NCBI GenBank assembly: GCA_934675205.1
Contig: CAKUPQ010000001.1
Location: 186,001 to 250,000, forward strand
Source of the DNA: an uncultured Flavobacteriaceae bacterium
GTDB taxonomy: Bacteria; Bacteroidota; Bacteroidia; Flavobacteriales; Flavobacteriaceae
Length of the DNA stretch: 64,000 nt
Reading direction: 5' to 3'
Shown one piece after another: positions 40,957-49,305 of the stretch. The translations under genes and the position numbers were made by a program. How positions within the stretch are numbered: position 1 is the stretch's first letter; every line of letters starts with the position of its first letter. The notes below the pieces were generated by a model that did not search any database, was not told the origin of the DNA, and saw nothing but the letters and a program-made list of their open reading frames with translations.

Positions 40957-41697
40957 ATGAAAAAGATTTGTTTAACAGTAATGCTTTTGGCATTTGTAAA
41001 TTTAATAAATGCTCAAATTACGGTTTTAGACGGAAATGGGAATGTTATAGAAGATGAAAGTGTTTTTGAGTTTAATACTGTAGATGAAGGACCTTGGGTA
41101 GAAAATCCTGAATCAAAATTAAGTTTTTATATTCAGAATAATACTTCTTCTCAAATTGAAGTTAAGGGTGCTATGGTAGAGATAATAGGAGCTACTGGTT
41201 TTGGTGTACAGTTTTGTATGGGAGATTGTCTTAATGTTGTTAACGAAAATTCTGTTGTTCCGATGGGGAATGCTACTTTTTCTGTTGGCCCTAATCAAAC
41301 TACAGGTCCTGGAATCTATTTTTGGAATTTGAATAGTTCAAGTGATTATGCCAGCTATAAATTTAAGGTTTATCAGGCTGATACATCTGGTAACGAAATA
41401 GGAACTCCTATCCATATGACTTATGTTTATAATGCTAATGCAAGTGTTTCAGATGTTAATCTACAAAAATTAGGTGTTAAGGTAAACAATACATTAATAA
41501 GTAATGAGTTTTCGTTTACTACAGTATCTGCAACGACTATGGAACTATTCGACATTAACGGAAGGAATGTAGTTTCTCAAAGTTTTAATGAAGGAACTAA
41601 CCTTTATAATGTTTCAGGACTTAATGCAGGAATTTACATCGCTAAATTTACTGACAAACAAGGACAAACAGCATCTATCAAGATTGTAAAGCAGTAA
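40957..41697 (+). CDS. Secreted protein with T9SS type A sorting domain
   Basis: 246 residues. A signal peptide (ICLTVMLLAFVNLINAQ) and one beta-rich domain (residues 20-160, with FCMGDC Cys pair) come before a T9SS C-terminal domain (LGVKVNNTLISNEFSF, MELFDINGRNVVSQSF, VSGLNAGIYIAKFTDKQGQ). No enzymatic motif. It starts 7 bp after the previous gene and is likely co-transcribed, so both may be secreted together. Confidence 0.85.
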   Translation: MKKICLTVMLLAFVNLINAQITVLDGNGNVIEDESVFEFNTVDEGPWVENPESKLSFYIQNNTSSQIEVKGAMVEIIGATGFGVQFCMGDCLNVVNENSVVPMGNATFSVGPNQTTGPGIYFWNLNSSSDYASYKFKVYQADTSGNEIGTPIHMTYVYNANASVSDVNLQKLGVKVNNTLISNEFSFTTVSATTMELFDINGRNVVSQSFNEGTNLYNVSGLNAGIYIAKFTDKQGQTASIKIVKQ

Positions 41698-41727
41698 ACA
41701 AGTTTTCATACCAATTATTTTTTTCAA

Positions 41728-41758
41728 ATCCTGTTCATTTTTGTGGACAGGATTTTTT
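41728..41758 (+). terminator. Intrinsic terminator after the T9SS pair
   Basis: AAATCCTGTTC, a short loop, GACAGGATTT and a T-run. Confidence 0.75.
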
Positions 41759-41811
41759 GTTTTAACAAAATTTTAGTAATTTTAACATCTAATCTTTAAA
41801 TTGATACTATT

Positions 41812-42699
41812 ATGAAAACAAAACAATTATTTTTTACAGGAGTATTTTTGTTAGGTGCTTTTTTTACTAATGCACAAAACAATGTGTCCAATAACAATAT
41901 TACCAGCGGAGGTTTATTTGCTGGAACTTTAGGTACGGGAAACACTTTTTATGGCTATTATGCAGGAAGAGGAATAAGTGACCCTGATATTTATGGACAA
42001 TCAATAGGCGTCAATAACACTTGTATAGGTCATAATTCTGGACAGATATTTAATATATCTAAATGGCATAAAATTGACAACAATGTTTTTGTTGGATACA
42101 ACACGGGCTATAAGTCAAATATTACATTACAAGCTTCTGGAAGTGTATTTATTGGTGCAAATGTTGGATTATCAGGCTCTGACGTATCCAATAAATTAGC
42201 TATAGATAATTCTACTACCAACACCCCTCTTATTTGGGGAGATTTTGCTTTAGACCAGTTAAAATTTAACGGTAAAGTGGGTATAGGTAATGGTTTTGGT
42301 AATTTTCCAAGCACAGCAGGGACGGTAAATTTAAGTGCTTACAACCTGTTCGTAAACGGAGGTATTCTTACAGAAGAAGTTAGGGTTATGCTCAAAGCCC
42401 AATGGGCAGATTATGTTTTTGAGGAAGGCTATAACCTGCCAAATCTTGAAGAAGTAGAAATGTTTATCAAAGAAAATAAACACCTACCTAATGTGCCGTC
42501 TGCCAAAGAAGTAGCAGAAAACGGTATTGAGCTTGGAGAAATTGCAAAAATCCAACAGGAGAAAATTGAGGAGCTTACACTTTATATTATTGAGCAAAAC
42601 AAGCTCAATAAAGAGCAGACAGAGCAACTTAAAAAACAACAATCAGAGATTGGTGAGTTGAAAGAGCAGGTTAAACTTCTTTTGGAAAAATCCAAATAA
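41812..42699 (+). CDS. Exported tail-fibre-like protein with C-terminal coiled coil
   Basis: 295 residues. A signal peptide (LFFTGVFLLGAFFTNAQN) precedes a Gly/Asn-rich beta region with short repeats (FYGYYAGRGIS, CIGHNSGQ, FVGYNTGYKS, FIGANVGLSG) like tail-fibre or adhesin repeats. A conserved segment follows, NGGILTEEVRVMLKAQWADY, then FIKENKHLPNVPSAKEVAEN, common in Bacteroidota tail-fibre-like proteins. The end is a coiled coil (KIEELTLYIIEQNKLNKEQT). No T9SS sorting domain is seen, unlike its neighbours. Confidence 0.78.
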   Translation: MKTKQLFFTGVFLLGAFFTNAQNNVSNNNITSGGLFAGTLGTGNTFYGYYAGRGISDPDIYGQSIGVNNTCIGHNSGQIFNISKWHKIDNNVFVGYNTGYKSNITLQASGSVFIGANVGLSGSDVSNKLAIDNSTTNTPLIWGDFALDQLKFNGKVGIGNGFGNFPSTAGTVNLSAYNLFVNGGILTEEVRVMLKAQWADYVFEEGYNLPNLEEVEMFIKENKHLPNVPSAKEVAENGIELGEIAKIQQEKIEELTLYIIEQNKLNKEQTEQLKKQQSEIGELKEQVKLLLEKSK

Positions 42700-42717
42700 T
42701 CCTAAAAAAATTAAATT

Positions 42718-45700
42718 ATGAAAAAGATAATTTTATTTATTATAGTTTTTTTGGGTATAAAATTGTACGCACAAAACCAACCTGTTTTACCAAATGGAGT
42801 CGAGTATAGTTTATCTCCAAATGGGTTATTTGAAAAAGTATTTGATCATTACGGTAATAGTTATGATCTATCTGACATTATGATTAGTAAGGATCCAAGA
42901 AGAGGAAGTAATCTGAAAACTACTAACTCTACTCCTTTGAGTTGTGGATATTATAATTTGTATTTCGAGACAGGTAGTGGTATGGAAGATATTTCAAATC
43001 CAGTTCATGTAGCAAGAAGAAATGTTTTATGCAGAGTTATCACAGATTTGTCAGATTTTATTAACTCTCCGTTAACCACTAACGGACTAAATAATAAAGT
43101 TAATGTTTGGGTCAGAAATATCAACGAAGTAATACTACCTCCTGATAGTTCAAACGGAGTATTAGGTCTTGCCAGTTCATTTTACACAATGCCTTATAAT
43201 ACAACTGTTGGTTTTGGAGGTATCATTGACAATGAAATATGGAAAACAATCCATTTAGGTAAAGATTCTTATACTAATGTTATTTCTCCTTTAACATCAA
43301 ATGGTATAGATTCAGGACAACCAGGAGTTTTTTACCATGGAATGATGGCTTTTAATTTCTCTGATACTAATATTAGCTGGAATACAAATTTAACTGTAAC
43401 CTCATTTCCAAATCAATATGATTTATATACTGTTGTTTTACATGAAATGATACATGCTTTAGGTTTTACCAGCTTAATAAATGGAAACGGTTTTTCAAAA
43501 TTTAGCTCTGGTTATAATTATTATAATCGTTATGATACAAGGTTAAAAAATGATGCAAACACACAGTTTTTAATTAATAAGCAAACAAATGCTTGTGGTA
43601 GTATGTACAATTATGTTTTTAACCCTTTATTGAACACAAGTATTTTACAACCTGCATCAAATGACTGTAATAATAAAATCAGATATATAGGGCTTTTAAA
43701 TGTTCCTGTGCATACACCGCCAGCTTTTTCTCCTCCTAGTAGTTTAAGTCATTTTGAAGGAGCTTGTATTAATCCAAACCCAAACTTTGTTATGGAAAGT
43801 CATACACCTGAAGAAGTTATCCGAAGATTTCCGAAACCTCAGGAAAGAAATGTATTGGGAGAGATAGGCTATAATGTAAATAATACTTTTGGTATAAGTT
43901 CTACTTATCAGGGAACAACAACCTATAAAGGAGCATTTTCAGGTATTAATGTTGCCGGGATGAATGACGGAGTAAGTCCTTCAGGTGCTTTTACATATTC
44001 AGGTAATGTAAATACCGATATTCAAATCAGTAACTTTTTAACTAATGATACAAATGCTACAGGATTTGAATGTTTAGAAGATATTTATCATACATCTACG
44101 TTATCGATTACTTCAGGAAATTCAAGTACTGTGATAACGTTTAATAGTAGCCAAGGAGGACTACATTTATTAAGGTATGTTCCGATAAACGGTACACAAA
44201 AAGGTAATATAACCTATATGTATGTGTATGTGGAATCGAATGACAACTGTTCACCATCTGTGTGTAATTTGATTACTAATGGTGATTTTGAAGATCATAT
44301 TATTTTAATTAATAGTTTTAGTAATATAATAAATGCTTGTAATTGGTATAGTGGAAATTTAGCTAGTCCAGATTATTTTAATGATGATTATGAAGATGAT
44401 CAGCTTAAAACACCTTGTAACTATTTTGGTTATGAAAATGATGGAATTATTTCTAATAAAGGATATGCAGGAGTTTTTAGTCGAAATTCGTTAGATAATT
44501 TGCTATTTAATGAATCGATTAAAACTCAATTGATTACACCTTTATCTTCTAATACAAATTATCAATTGAGTTTTGATATTTCATTAGCAGAAGGCTGGAG
44601 TGCTAGAGCAGCTAAAATTCAGGCTTATTTATCTAATAGTTTTTCAACTTTCTCAACGTATTCAGGTATAAATATTACAAACCCTGAAATGCTCTTCACA
44701 AGTTCAAATTATATTATCCAAACAGATGGATGGGAGAAAATAATTTTTAATTTTACAACTGGAGATACTGCAGATGAAAATACTTTGTACTTAGGTTTTT
44801 TAAATGAAATAGATAAAACACTAAATACTCCATCACCACAATATCTTTATGAATGTAATTATAGTAACGGTAACGATCCAAATAACACAGATCATGGTAT
44901 TTATTATTATATAGATAATGTTTCCTTGATTCCTTTGAATGGTGGTTCATTTGTTCTTCCTGAAAATATTTGTTTAAATGAATTGATTAATGATTTATCA
45001 GGCTATTTGGATAATGTTCCTTTTAACGGTACATTTTCAGGGGACGGAGTTTCGGGTAATGTATTTAATCCTTCTGTAATAGGTGAAGGAGTCTATGCAA
45101 TTACCTATACATATACAAATTCCACTAGTTGTTCCATTTCAATACATGCTCAAATTGAAGTTTTATCATTAGAAAATTGTATAAATAACTGCCCTAATAA
45201 TTTGATTTTTTCTGATACCGAAAATTCATCCCCTGTTACCTACAATGTATCAGATTATATTGAAACAAATAGTAATTATCTTGTAAATTCATCTTTAGAT
45301 GTATCCTTAAAAGCAGGTAATTATATTGTTATGAAACCACAAAGTCAAATAAATTCCGGAGCTCAATTTCTTGCAAGAATTGAAAATTGTGATGGTACAT
45401 CAAATGCTAAAATGATGAATCCTGTAAAAAATTCTGAAAATTTTGAACCAATATCATTTAATGAAAATAACGAACTGCTTGATACAGAAATTTTAGGATT
45501 AAAAATATATCCTAATCCATCAGGCGGACTAATCAATATCAGCAATACAACTGTTATCGAAAACGTAACTATTACAGATATAAACGGTAGAGTAGTTAAG
45601 CAGATTGCTTTGGGAGCAAGTGAAGGGCAAATCAATATTTCTGACCTTTCTCAGGGAGTTTATATCTTAAACGTCACATCAGGCGGAAAATCATTTACTA

Positions 45701-45720
45701 AAAAAATCGTAAAGCAATAA
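42718..45720 (+). CDS. Secreted zinc metalloprotease-like protein with T9SS type A sorting domain
   Basis: 1000 residues. Signal peptide ILFIIVFLGIKLYAQN. The catalytic zinc motif is HEMIHALGF near residue 242 (HExxHxxGF), preceded by YDLYTVVL, so a peptidase is likely. Large beta-rich regions follow (CAYNG/FEDH-type choice-of-anchor region near 520-740), then the C-terminal T9SS domain (LKIYPNPSGGLINISNTTV, VTITDINGRVVKQI, LSQGVYILNVTSGGKSFTKK). The exact peptidase family is not clear. It is the largest secreted protein in the window, closes the cluster and ends at a strong terminator. Confidence 0.85.
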   Translation: MKKIILFIIVFLGIKLYAQNQPVLPNGVEYSLSPNGLFEKVFDHYGNSYDLSDIMISKDPRRGSNLKTTNSTPLSCGYYNLYFETGSGMEDISNPVHVARRNVLCRVITDLSDFINSPLTTNGLNNKVNVWVRNINEVILPPDSSNGVLGLASSFYTMPYNTTVGFGGIIDNEIWKTIHLGKDSYTNVISPLTSNGIDSGQPGVFYHGMMAFNFSDTNISWNTNLTVTSFPNQYDLYTVVLHEMIHALGFTSLINGNGFSKFSSGYNYYNRYDTRLKNDANTQFLINKQTNACGSMYNYVFNPLLNTSILQPASNDCNNKIRYIGLLNVPVHTPPAFSPPSSLSHFEGACINPNPNFVMESHTPEEVIRRFPKPQERNVLGEIGYNVNNTFGISSTYQGTTTYKGAFSGINVAGMNDGVSPSGAFTYSGNVNTDIQISNFLTNDTNATGFECLEDIYHTSTLSITSGNSSTVITFNSSQGGLHLLRYVPINGTQKGNITYMYVYVESNDNCSPSVCNLITNGDFEDHIILINSFSNIINACNWYSGNLASPDYFNDDYEDDQLKTPCNYFGYENDGIISNKGYAGVFSRNSLDNLLFNESIKTQLITPLSSNTNYQLSFDISLAEGWSARAAKIQAYLSNSFSTFSTYSGINITNPEMLFTSSNYIIQTDGWEKIIFNFTTGDTADENTLYLGFLNEIDKTLNTPSPQYLYECNYSNGNDPNNTDHGIYYYIDNVSLIPLNGGSFVLPENICLNELINDLSGYLDNVPFNGTFSGDGVSGNVFNPSVIGEGVYAITYTYTNSTSCSISIHAQIEVLSLENCINNCPNNLIFSDTENSSPVTYNVSDYIETNSNYLVNSSLDVSLKAGNYIVMKPQSQINSGAQFLARIENCDGTSNAKMMNPVKNSENFEPISFNENNELLDTEILGLKIYPNPSGGLINISNTTVIENVTITDINGRVVKQIALGASEGQINISDLSQGVYILNVTSGGKSFTKKIVKQ

Positions 45721-45738
45721 TCTTTCATAACAATTATT

Positions 45739-45779
45739 TTTTCAAATCCTATCCGTTTTCGGATAGGATTTGTTTTTTT
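45739..45779 (+). terminator. Intrinsic terminator after the metalloprotease
   Basis: AAATCCTATCCG, loop TTTT, CGGATAGGATTT, then GTTTTTTT. Perfect 12-bp stem. Confidence 0.85.
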
Positions 45780-45806
45780 AAGAATATAGTTTTCAATTCT
45801 TTTTAA

Positions 45807-45814
45807 TAGCTTTG
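45807..45814 (+). promoter_or_regulatory. -7 box for the MFS transporter
   Basis: TAGCTTTG, 21 bp before the ATG at 45836. Confidence 0.55.
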
Positions 45815-45835
45815 CTATCAACCAAATCAACCAAA

Positions 45836-47140
45836 ATGAAAACACTCCAAAAAGGAAGTACAAAACTGCTCAATGCCTGGGCTTTTTACGACTGGGCAAA
45901 TTCGGTTTACAGCTTGGTCATTGCCTCTGCTATTTTCCCGATTTTTTATACGGCTCTTTTCAAAATCAAGGGAATTACCCATATTGAAGTTTTTGGCAAT
46001 CACATAAAAGATACGGCTCTGATTAGTTTTGTAACAGCTGCTGCTTTTTTGGTGGTAGCGGTTATTTCTCCGTTTCTTTCCGGAATAGCCGATTTTGTCG
46101 GAAACAAAAAGAGTTTTATGAAGTTCTTTTGTTATCTGGGAGGGCTTTCGTGTATCGGGTTGTATTGGTTTGATTTGGATACTATTTATTTGAGTTTGTC
46201 CTTTTACTTTTTCGGACTTATCGGATTTTGGGGGAGTTTGGTTTTTTACAACTCCTACCTACCTGATGTCGCTTTTACGGAACAACAGGACAGAATCAGT
46301 GCCAAGGGATATTCACTCGGATATATCGGAAGTGTCATTCTACTCTTAATTAATCTGGCAATGGTAATGGGAGTCGATGACGAAAACAAAATCCAAATGA
46401 TGAAATATTCGTTTGTAATGGTTGGAATCTGGTGGATTGGATTTGCCCAATATTCATTTTATTTTCTTCCGAAAGGAAACAAAAACGAAGAAAAAGTATC
46501 CAAAAGTATTTTGTTTAACGGATTCAAGGAACTCAAAAAAGTGTGGAATCAGTTGGGAGATAATCTTTCGTTGAAACGTTATCTGGTTGCTTTTTTTGTG
46601 TATAGCATGGCTGTTCAGACGGTTATGTTGGTGGCTACGTATTTCGGAGAACAAGAAATCGCCTGGGCTGATGACAGTCAGAAAACAACAGGGCTTATTA
46701 TCAGTATTTTGGTTATTCAGTTGATTGCTGTTTTGGGAGCAACCCTTACTTCGAGGGCTTCCGAAAAGTTCGGAAATATTCCGGTTTTGATTGTGATAAA
46801 CGTAATTTGGGTTGCGATTTGTATTGTGGCTTATTTTATCAGCTTTCCGATTCATTTTTATTTAACAGCAGGTTTTGTCGGACTAGTAATGGGAGGAATC
46901 CAATCGCTTTCCCGTTCGACTTATTCGAAACTCATTCCAAAAAACACAACTGATACCACTTCGTTTTTCAGCTTTTATGACGTAGCCGAAAAAATCGGAA
47001 TCGTAATCGGAATGTTTCTGTACGGGTTTATTGACCAGATTACGGGAAGTATGCGAAATTCGATTGTGTTTTTGGCTTTGTTCTTTATTTTGGGAGTTTT
47101 GTTGTTGTTCAGAGTTCCGAAAACGACTGATATCAGATGA
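45836..47140 (+). CDS. MFS transporter of the UMF1 (Atg22-like) family
   Basis: 434 residues with about 12 membrane helices. The N-terminal LLNAWAFYDWANSVYSLVIA is a hallmark of the UMF1 group, and FGNIPVLIVINVIWVAICIV and GLVMGGIQSLSRSTYSKLIP are the usual mid-protein motifs. A long soluble loop (AQYSFYFLPKGNKNEEKVSK) lies between the halves. Substrate unknown; related proteins are annotated as general permeases. The ATG at 45836 is chosen over an in-frame TTG at 45812 that lies at the -7 box. Confidence 0.88.
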   Translation: MKTLQKGSTKLLNAWAFYDWANSVYSLVIASAIFPIFYTALFKIKGITHIEVFGNHIKDTALISFVTAAAFLVVAVISPFLSGIADFVGNKKSFMKFFCYLGGLSCIGLYWFDLDTIYLSLSFYFFGLIGFWGSLVFYNSYLPDVAFTEQQDRISAKGYSLGYIGSVILLLINLAMVMGVDDENKIQMMKYSFVMVGIWWIGFAQYSFYFLPKGNKNEEKVSKSILFNGFKELKKVWNQLGDNLSLKRYLVAFFVYSMAVQTVMLVATYFGEQEIAWADDSQKTTGLIISILVIQLIAVLGATLTSRASEKFGNIPVLIVINVIWVAICIVAYFISFPIHFYLTAGFVGLVMGGIQSLSRSTYSKLIPKNTTDTTSFFSFYDVAEKIGIVIGMFLYGFIDQITGSMRNSIVFLALFFILGVLLLFRVPKTTDIR

Positions 47141-47147
47141 TTGAAAT

Positions 47148-47446
47148 TTACAGATTTAGTTTTTTTGGGTTCATTTTATTGTTCCAAAAAGAAAGTATTT
47201 CTACTGAATTTTCGTTGATTTTGTAGTAAATGGAAAAGTTTTTCAGAATTACGATCTTCGGATTTCGTTTTCAAATAGATTGATAATGTGTCCGATATAT
47301 GGATTTTCGGATAATAATTTTTCTTGAAAAGCAACTTCATTCATTATTTTGACAGAATAGGAGGAGGATTGATTGTGTTCTATCCAAAATTCGAGCGTTT
47401 CTAAATATCGTTTTTCAGCTTCCGAAGTCCATTTTATCTGAAACAT
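47148..47446 (-). pseudogene. RelE/ParE-type toxin, frameshifted
   Basis: MFQIKWTSEAEKRYLETLEF, then ... LSENPYIGHIINLFENEIRR, where the frame hits a stop at 47249-47251 after Ser. One A is missing near 47254 (AGATC instead of AGAATC). The other frame continues IVILKNFSIYYKINENSVEI and LSFWNNKMNPKKLNL, ending in TAA at 47148-47150. The joined product of about 99 residues has the compact RelE/ParE form with the typical C-terminal strand. It overlaps its antitoxin by 13 nt and lies 8 bp after the MFS gene, convergent. Confidence 0.85.
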
Positions 47447-47658
47447 ATTTTTTCAGCTTTTTTCCGAACATCTTCACTTGAACAAAATTCTCCTTTTTGA
47501 GCGTCTTTCAAACCTTGAAGAATTGATTTTTGTTCATCTTCCGAAAGTTCAAAGGTTTCTTTTCGGATTCTTTCAAAAGAAATTTTCATCTTTTTCAGAA
47601 TACTTTCTAAAAGATTTTGCTCTTCTGTCGAGTTGGTATGAATTAACAAATCTGTCAT
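47434..47658 (-). CDS. Small antitoxin-like protein of a RelE/ParE pair
   Basis: 74 residues: LIHTNSTEEQNLLESILKKM, then KISFERIRKETFELSEDEQK and KDAQKGEFCSSEDVRKKAEK. The N-terminal half looks like an inhibitor strand-helix and the C-terminal part matches the antitoxin tails next to ParE/RelE toxins in Flavobacteria. No strong DNA-binding motif is recognised. It lies upstream of and overlaps the frameshifted toxin. Intact. A possible -7 box (TAACTTTG) lies at 47681-47688. Confidence 0.75.
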   Translation of the reverse strand: MTDLLIHTNSTEEQNLLESILKKMKISFERIRKETFELSEDEQKSILQGLKDAQKGEFCSSEDVRKKAEKICFR

Positions 47659-47680
47659 TGTTGTTCTGATATTACAAAGA

Positions 47681-47688
47681 CAAAGTTA
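47681..47688 (-). promoter_or_regulatory. -7 box for the third TA pair
   Basis: TAACTTTG on the minus strand, 23 bp before the antitoxin ATG. Confidence 0.45.
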
Positions 47689-47734
47689 ATGATTTTTTTT
47701 ATAAATTTACATTTTAGAAAAACAAAGGCAAAAA

Positions 47735-48706
47735 ATGAAAGTAGCAGTTGTAATGGGAGGTTATTCGGGAGAATGTGGGATTTCTCTGAAAAGCGGGCAG
47801 CTTATTCTGAATAATTTAGACCGAAATAAATACGAAGTATTTGAAGTTCATATTCTGAATGAGGGTTGGTTTTTGGTTGAAAACAACGAAAAATATCCGA
47901 TAAGCAGAGGAGATTTTTCGGCTGAAAAAAACGGACAGAAAATTACCTTTGATGTGATTGTCAATATCATTCACGGAACTCCCGGAGAAGACGGACTGCT
48001 TCAGGCATATTGGAAACTTATCGGGATTCCGTTTACAGGTTGTGATTTCTATCAATCTGCATTGACATTTAATAAAAGAGATACGTTATCGGTTTTGGCA
48101 AAATTCGGAATTCCGAAAGCCAAATCGGTTTATGCCTCGAAAAATGATGTTTTGGATAAAAACGAAATCATTAAAGAATTAGGTTTGCCTTTGTTTGTAA
48201 AAGCGAATCGTTCGGGAAGCAGTTTGGGGGTTTCCAAAGTAAACAAAGAAGAAGAATTTGAAAAAGCCTTGCAGACTGCCTTTGAGGTAGATGACCAAAT
48301 CTTAATTGAATCGTTTCTGAACGGAAGGGAAATTTCGGTTGGAGTAGTAAAACTAAACGGAAAAACAACCGTTTTAGGACATACGGAAATCATTCCCGAA
48401 AATGACTTTTTTGATTACGAAGCAAAATATTTAGGAAAGTCGAAAGAAATAACACCTGCCGAAATCGACCAAAAAATTCAGGAGAAAATCGACCAAACCG
48501 CCATTAAGGTTTATGATGCTTTGAATATGACGGGATTTTCGAGGGTTGATTATATTATTATGGACGAAATTCCGTATTTTATCGAAATCAATACTAATCC
48601 GGGATTGTCTCCACAGAGTATTTTCCCTCAACAGGTAACACACAAAGGAATGAAGTTTTCGGATTTATTGGATTCTGAAATTCAGTTGGCTTTAGCAAGG
48701 AGATAG
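47735..48706 (+). CDS. ddl: D-alanine--D-alanine ligase
   Basis: ATP-grasp ligase making D-Ala-D-Ala for peptidoglycan. 323 residues. Seen: VAVVMGGYSGECGISLKSGQ at the start (in this group the usual SxE has GECGISLKS), NIIHGTPGEDGLLQAYWKLI, GIPFTGCDFYQSALTFNKRD, FVKANRSGSSLGVSKV, and the Mg-binding FIEINTNPGLSPQSIFPQQ near residue 285. Its stop (48704-48706) lies in a heptamer array. coaD follows. Confidence 0.93.
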   Translation: MKVAVVMGGYSGECGISLKSGQLILNNLDRNKYEVFEVHILNEGWFLVENNEKYPISRGDFSAEKNGQKITFDVIVNIIHGTPGEDGLLQAYWKLIGIPFTGCDFYQSALTFNKRDTLSVLAKFGIPKAKSVYASKNDVLDKNEIIKELGLPLFVKANRSGSSLGVSKVNKEEEFEKALQTAFEVDDQILIESFLNGREISVGVVKLNGKTTVLGHTEIIPENDFFDYEAKYLGKSKEITPAEIDQKIQEKIDQTAIKVYDALNMTGFSRVDYIIMDEIPYFIEINTNPGLSPQSIFPQQVTHKGMKFSDLLDSEIQLALARR

Positions 48707-48753
48707 GAGTTAGTGGACAGGAGATAGTAGTAGCTCCAACCTTAAACTTTAAA
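48699..48753. repeat. Heptamer array (GGAGATA-type) spanning the ddl stop codon
   Basis: GGAGATA, GGAGTTA, GTGGACA, GGAGATA and GTAGTAG (48699-48733), followed by AACCTTA- and AACTTTA-type words to about 48753. The ddl stop is inside the first unit. Confidence 0.6.
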
Positions 48754-48780
48754 CCAAAAAAAACCTTAAACAAAAAAGAA

Positions 48781-49236
48781 ATGAAAAAAGCAGTTTTTCC
48801 GGGTTCGTTTGACCCGATTACCTTAGGACATTACGATATTATCAAAAGAGGAATTTCCTTATTTGATGAAATAATCGTTGCTATCGGAGTGAATGCCGAT
48901 AAAAAATATATGTTTTCTTTGGAAGACCGAAAACGCTTTATCGAAGAGGCTTTTAAAGACGAACCAAAAATAAAGGTAATTACTTACGAAGGGCTTACGA
49001 TTGATTTATGCAAAAGATTAAAAGCAGATTTTATTTTGAGAGGATTGCGAAATCCTGCTGATTTTGAGTTCGAAAAAGCCATTGCTCATACCAACAGAAC
49101 ACTCTCAAAAATAGAAACAGTTTTTTTACTGACTGCCGCAAGTACATCATTCATCAGCTCAAGCATAGTAAGAGATGTTTTGCGAAATGGTGGTGATTAT
49201 AAAAAACTCGTTCCCGAATCTGTTGTGTTAAAATAG
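48781..49236 (+). CDS. coaD: Pantetheine-phosphate adenylyltransferase
   Basis: Fourth step of CoA synthesis: 4'-phosphopantetheine plus ATP gives dephospho-CoA. 151 residues. Nucleotidyltransferase motif FPGSFDPITLGHYDII at residues ~6-21 (the HxGH-type motif is TLGH), IVAIGVNADKKYMFSLEDRK, LIDLCKRLKADFILRGLRN (as LRGLRNPADFEFE near 88), and the C-terminal STSFISSSIVRDVLRNGGDY. Complete. Confidence 0.94.
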   Translation: MKKAVFPGSFDPITLGHYDIIKRGISLFDEIIVAIGVNADKKYMFSLEDRKRFIEEAFKDEPKIKVITYEGLTIDLCKRLKADFILRGLRNPADFEFEKAIAHTNRTLSKIETVFLLTAASTSFISSSIVRDVLRNGGDYKKLVPESVVLK

Positions 49237-49305
49237 AATAAATCAACCTGATTCGGTAAATTTTTGTATAATTTAGCACGATATTATTTACCAAAATTTA
49301 ACAAA

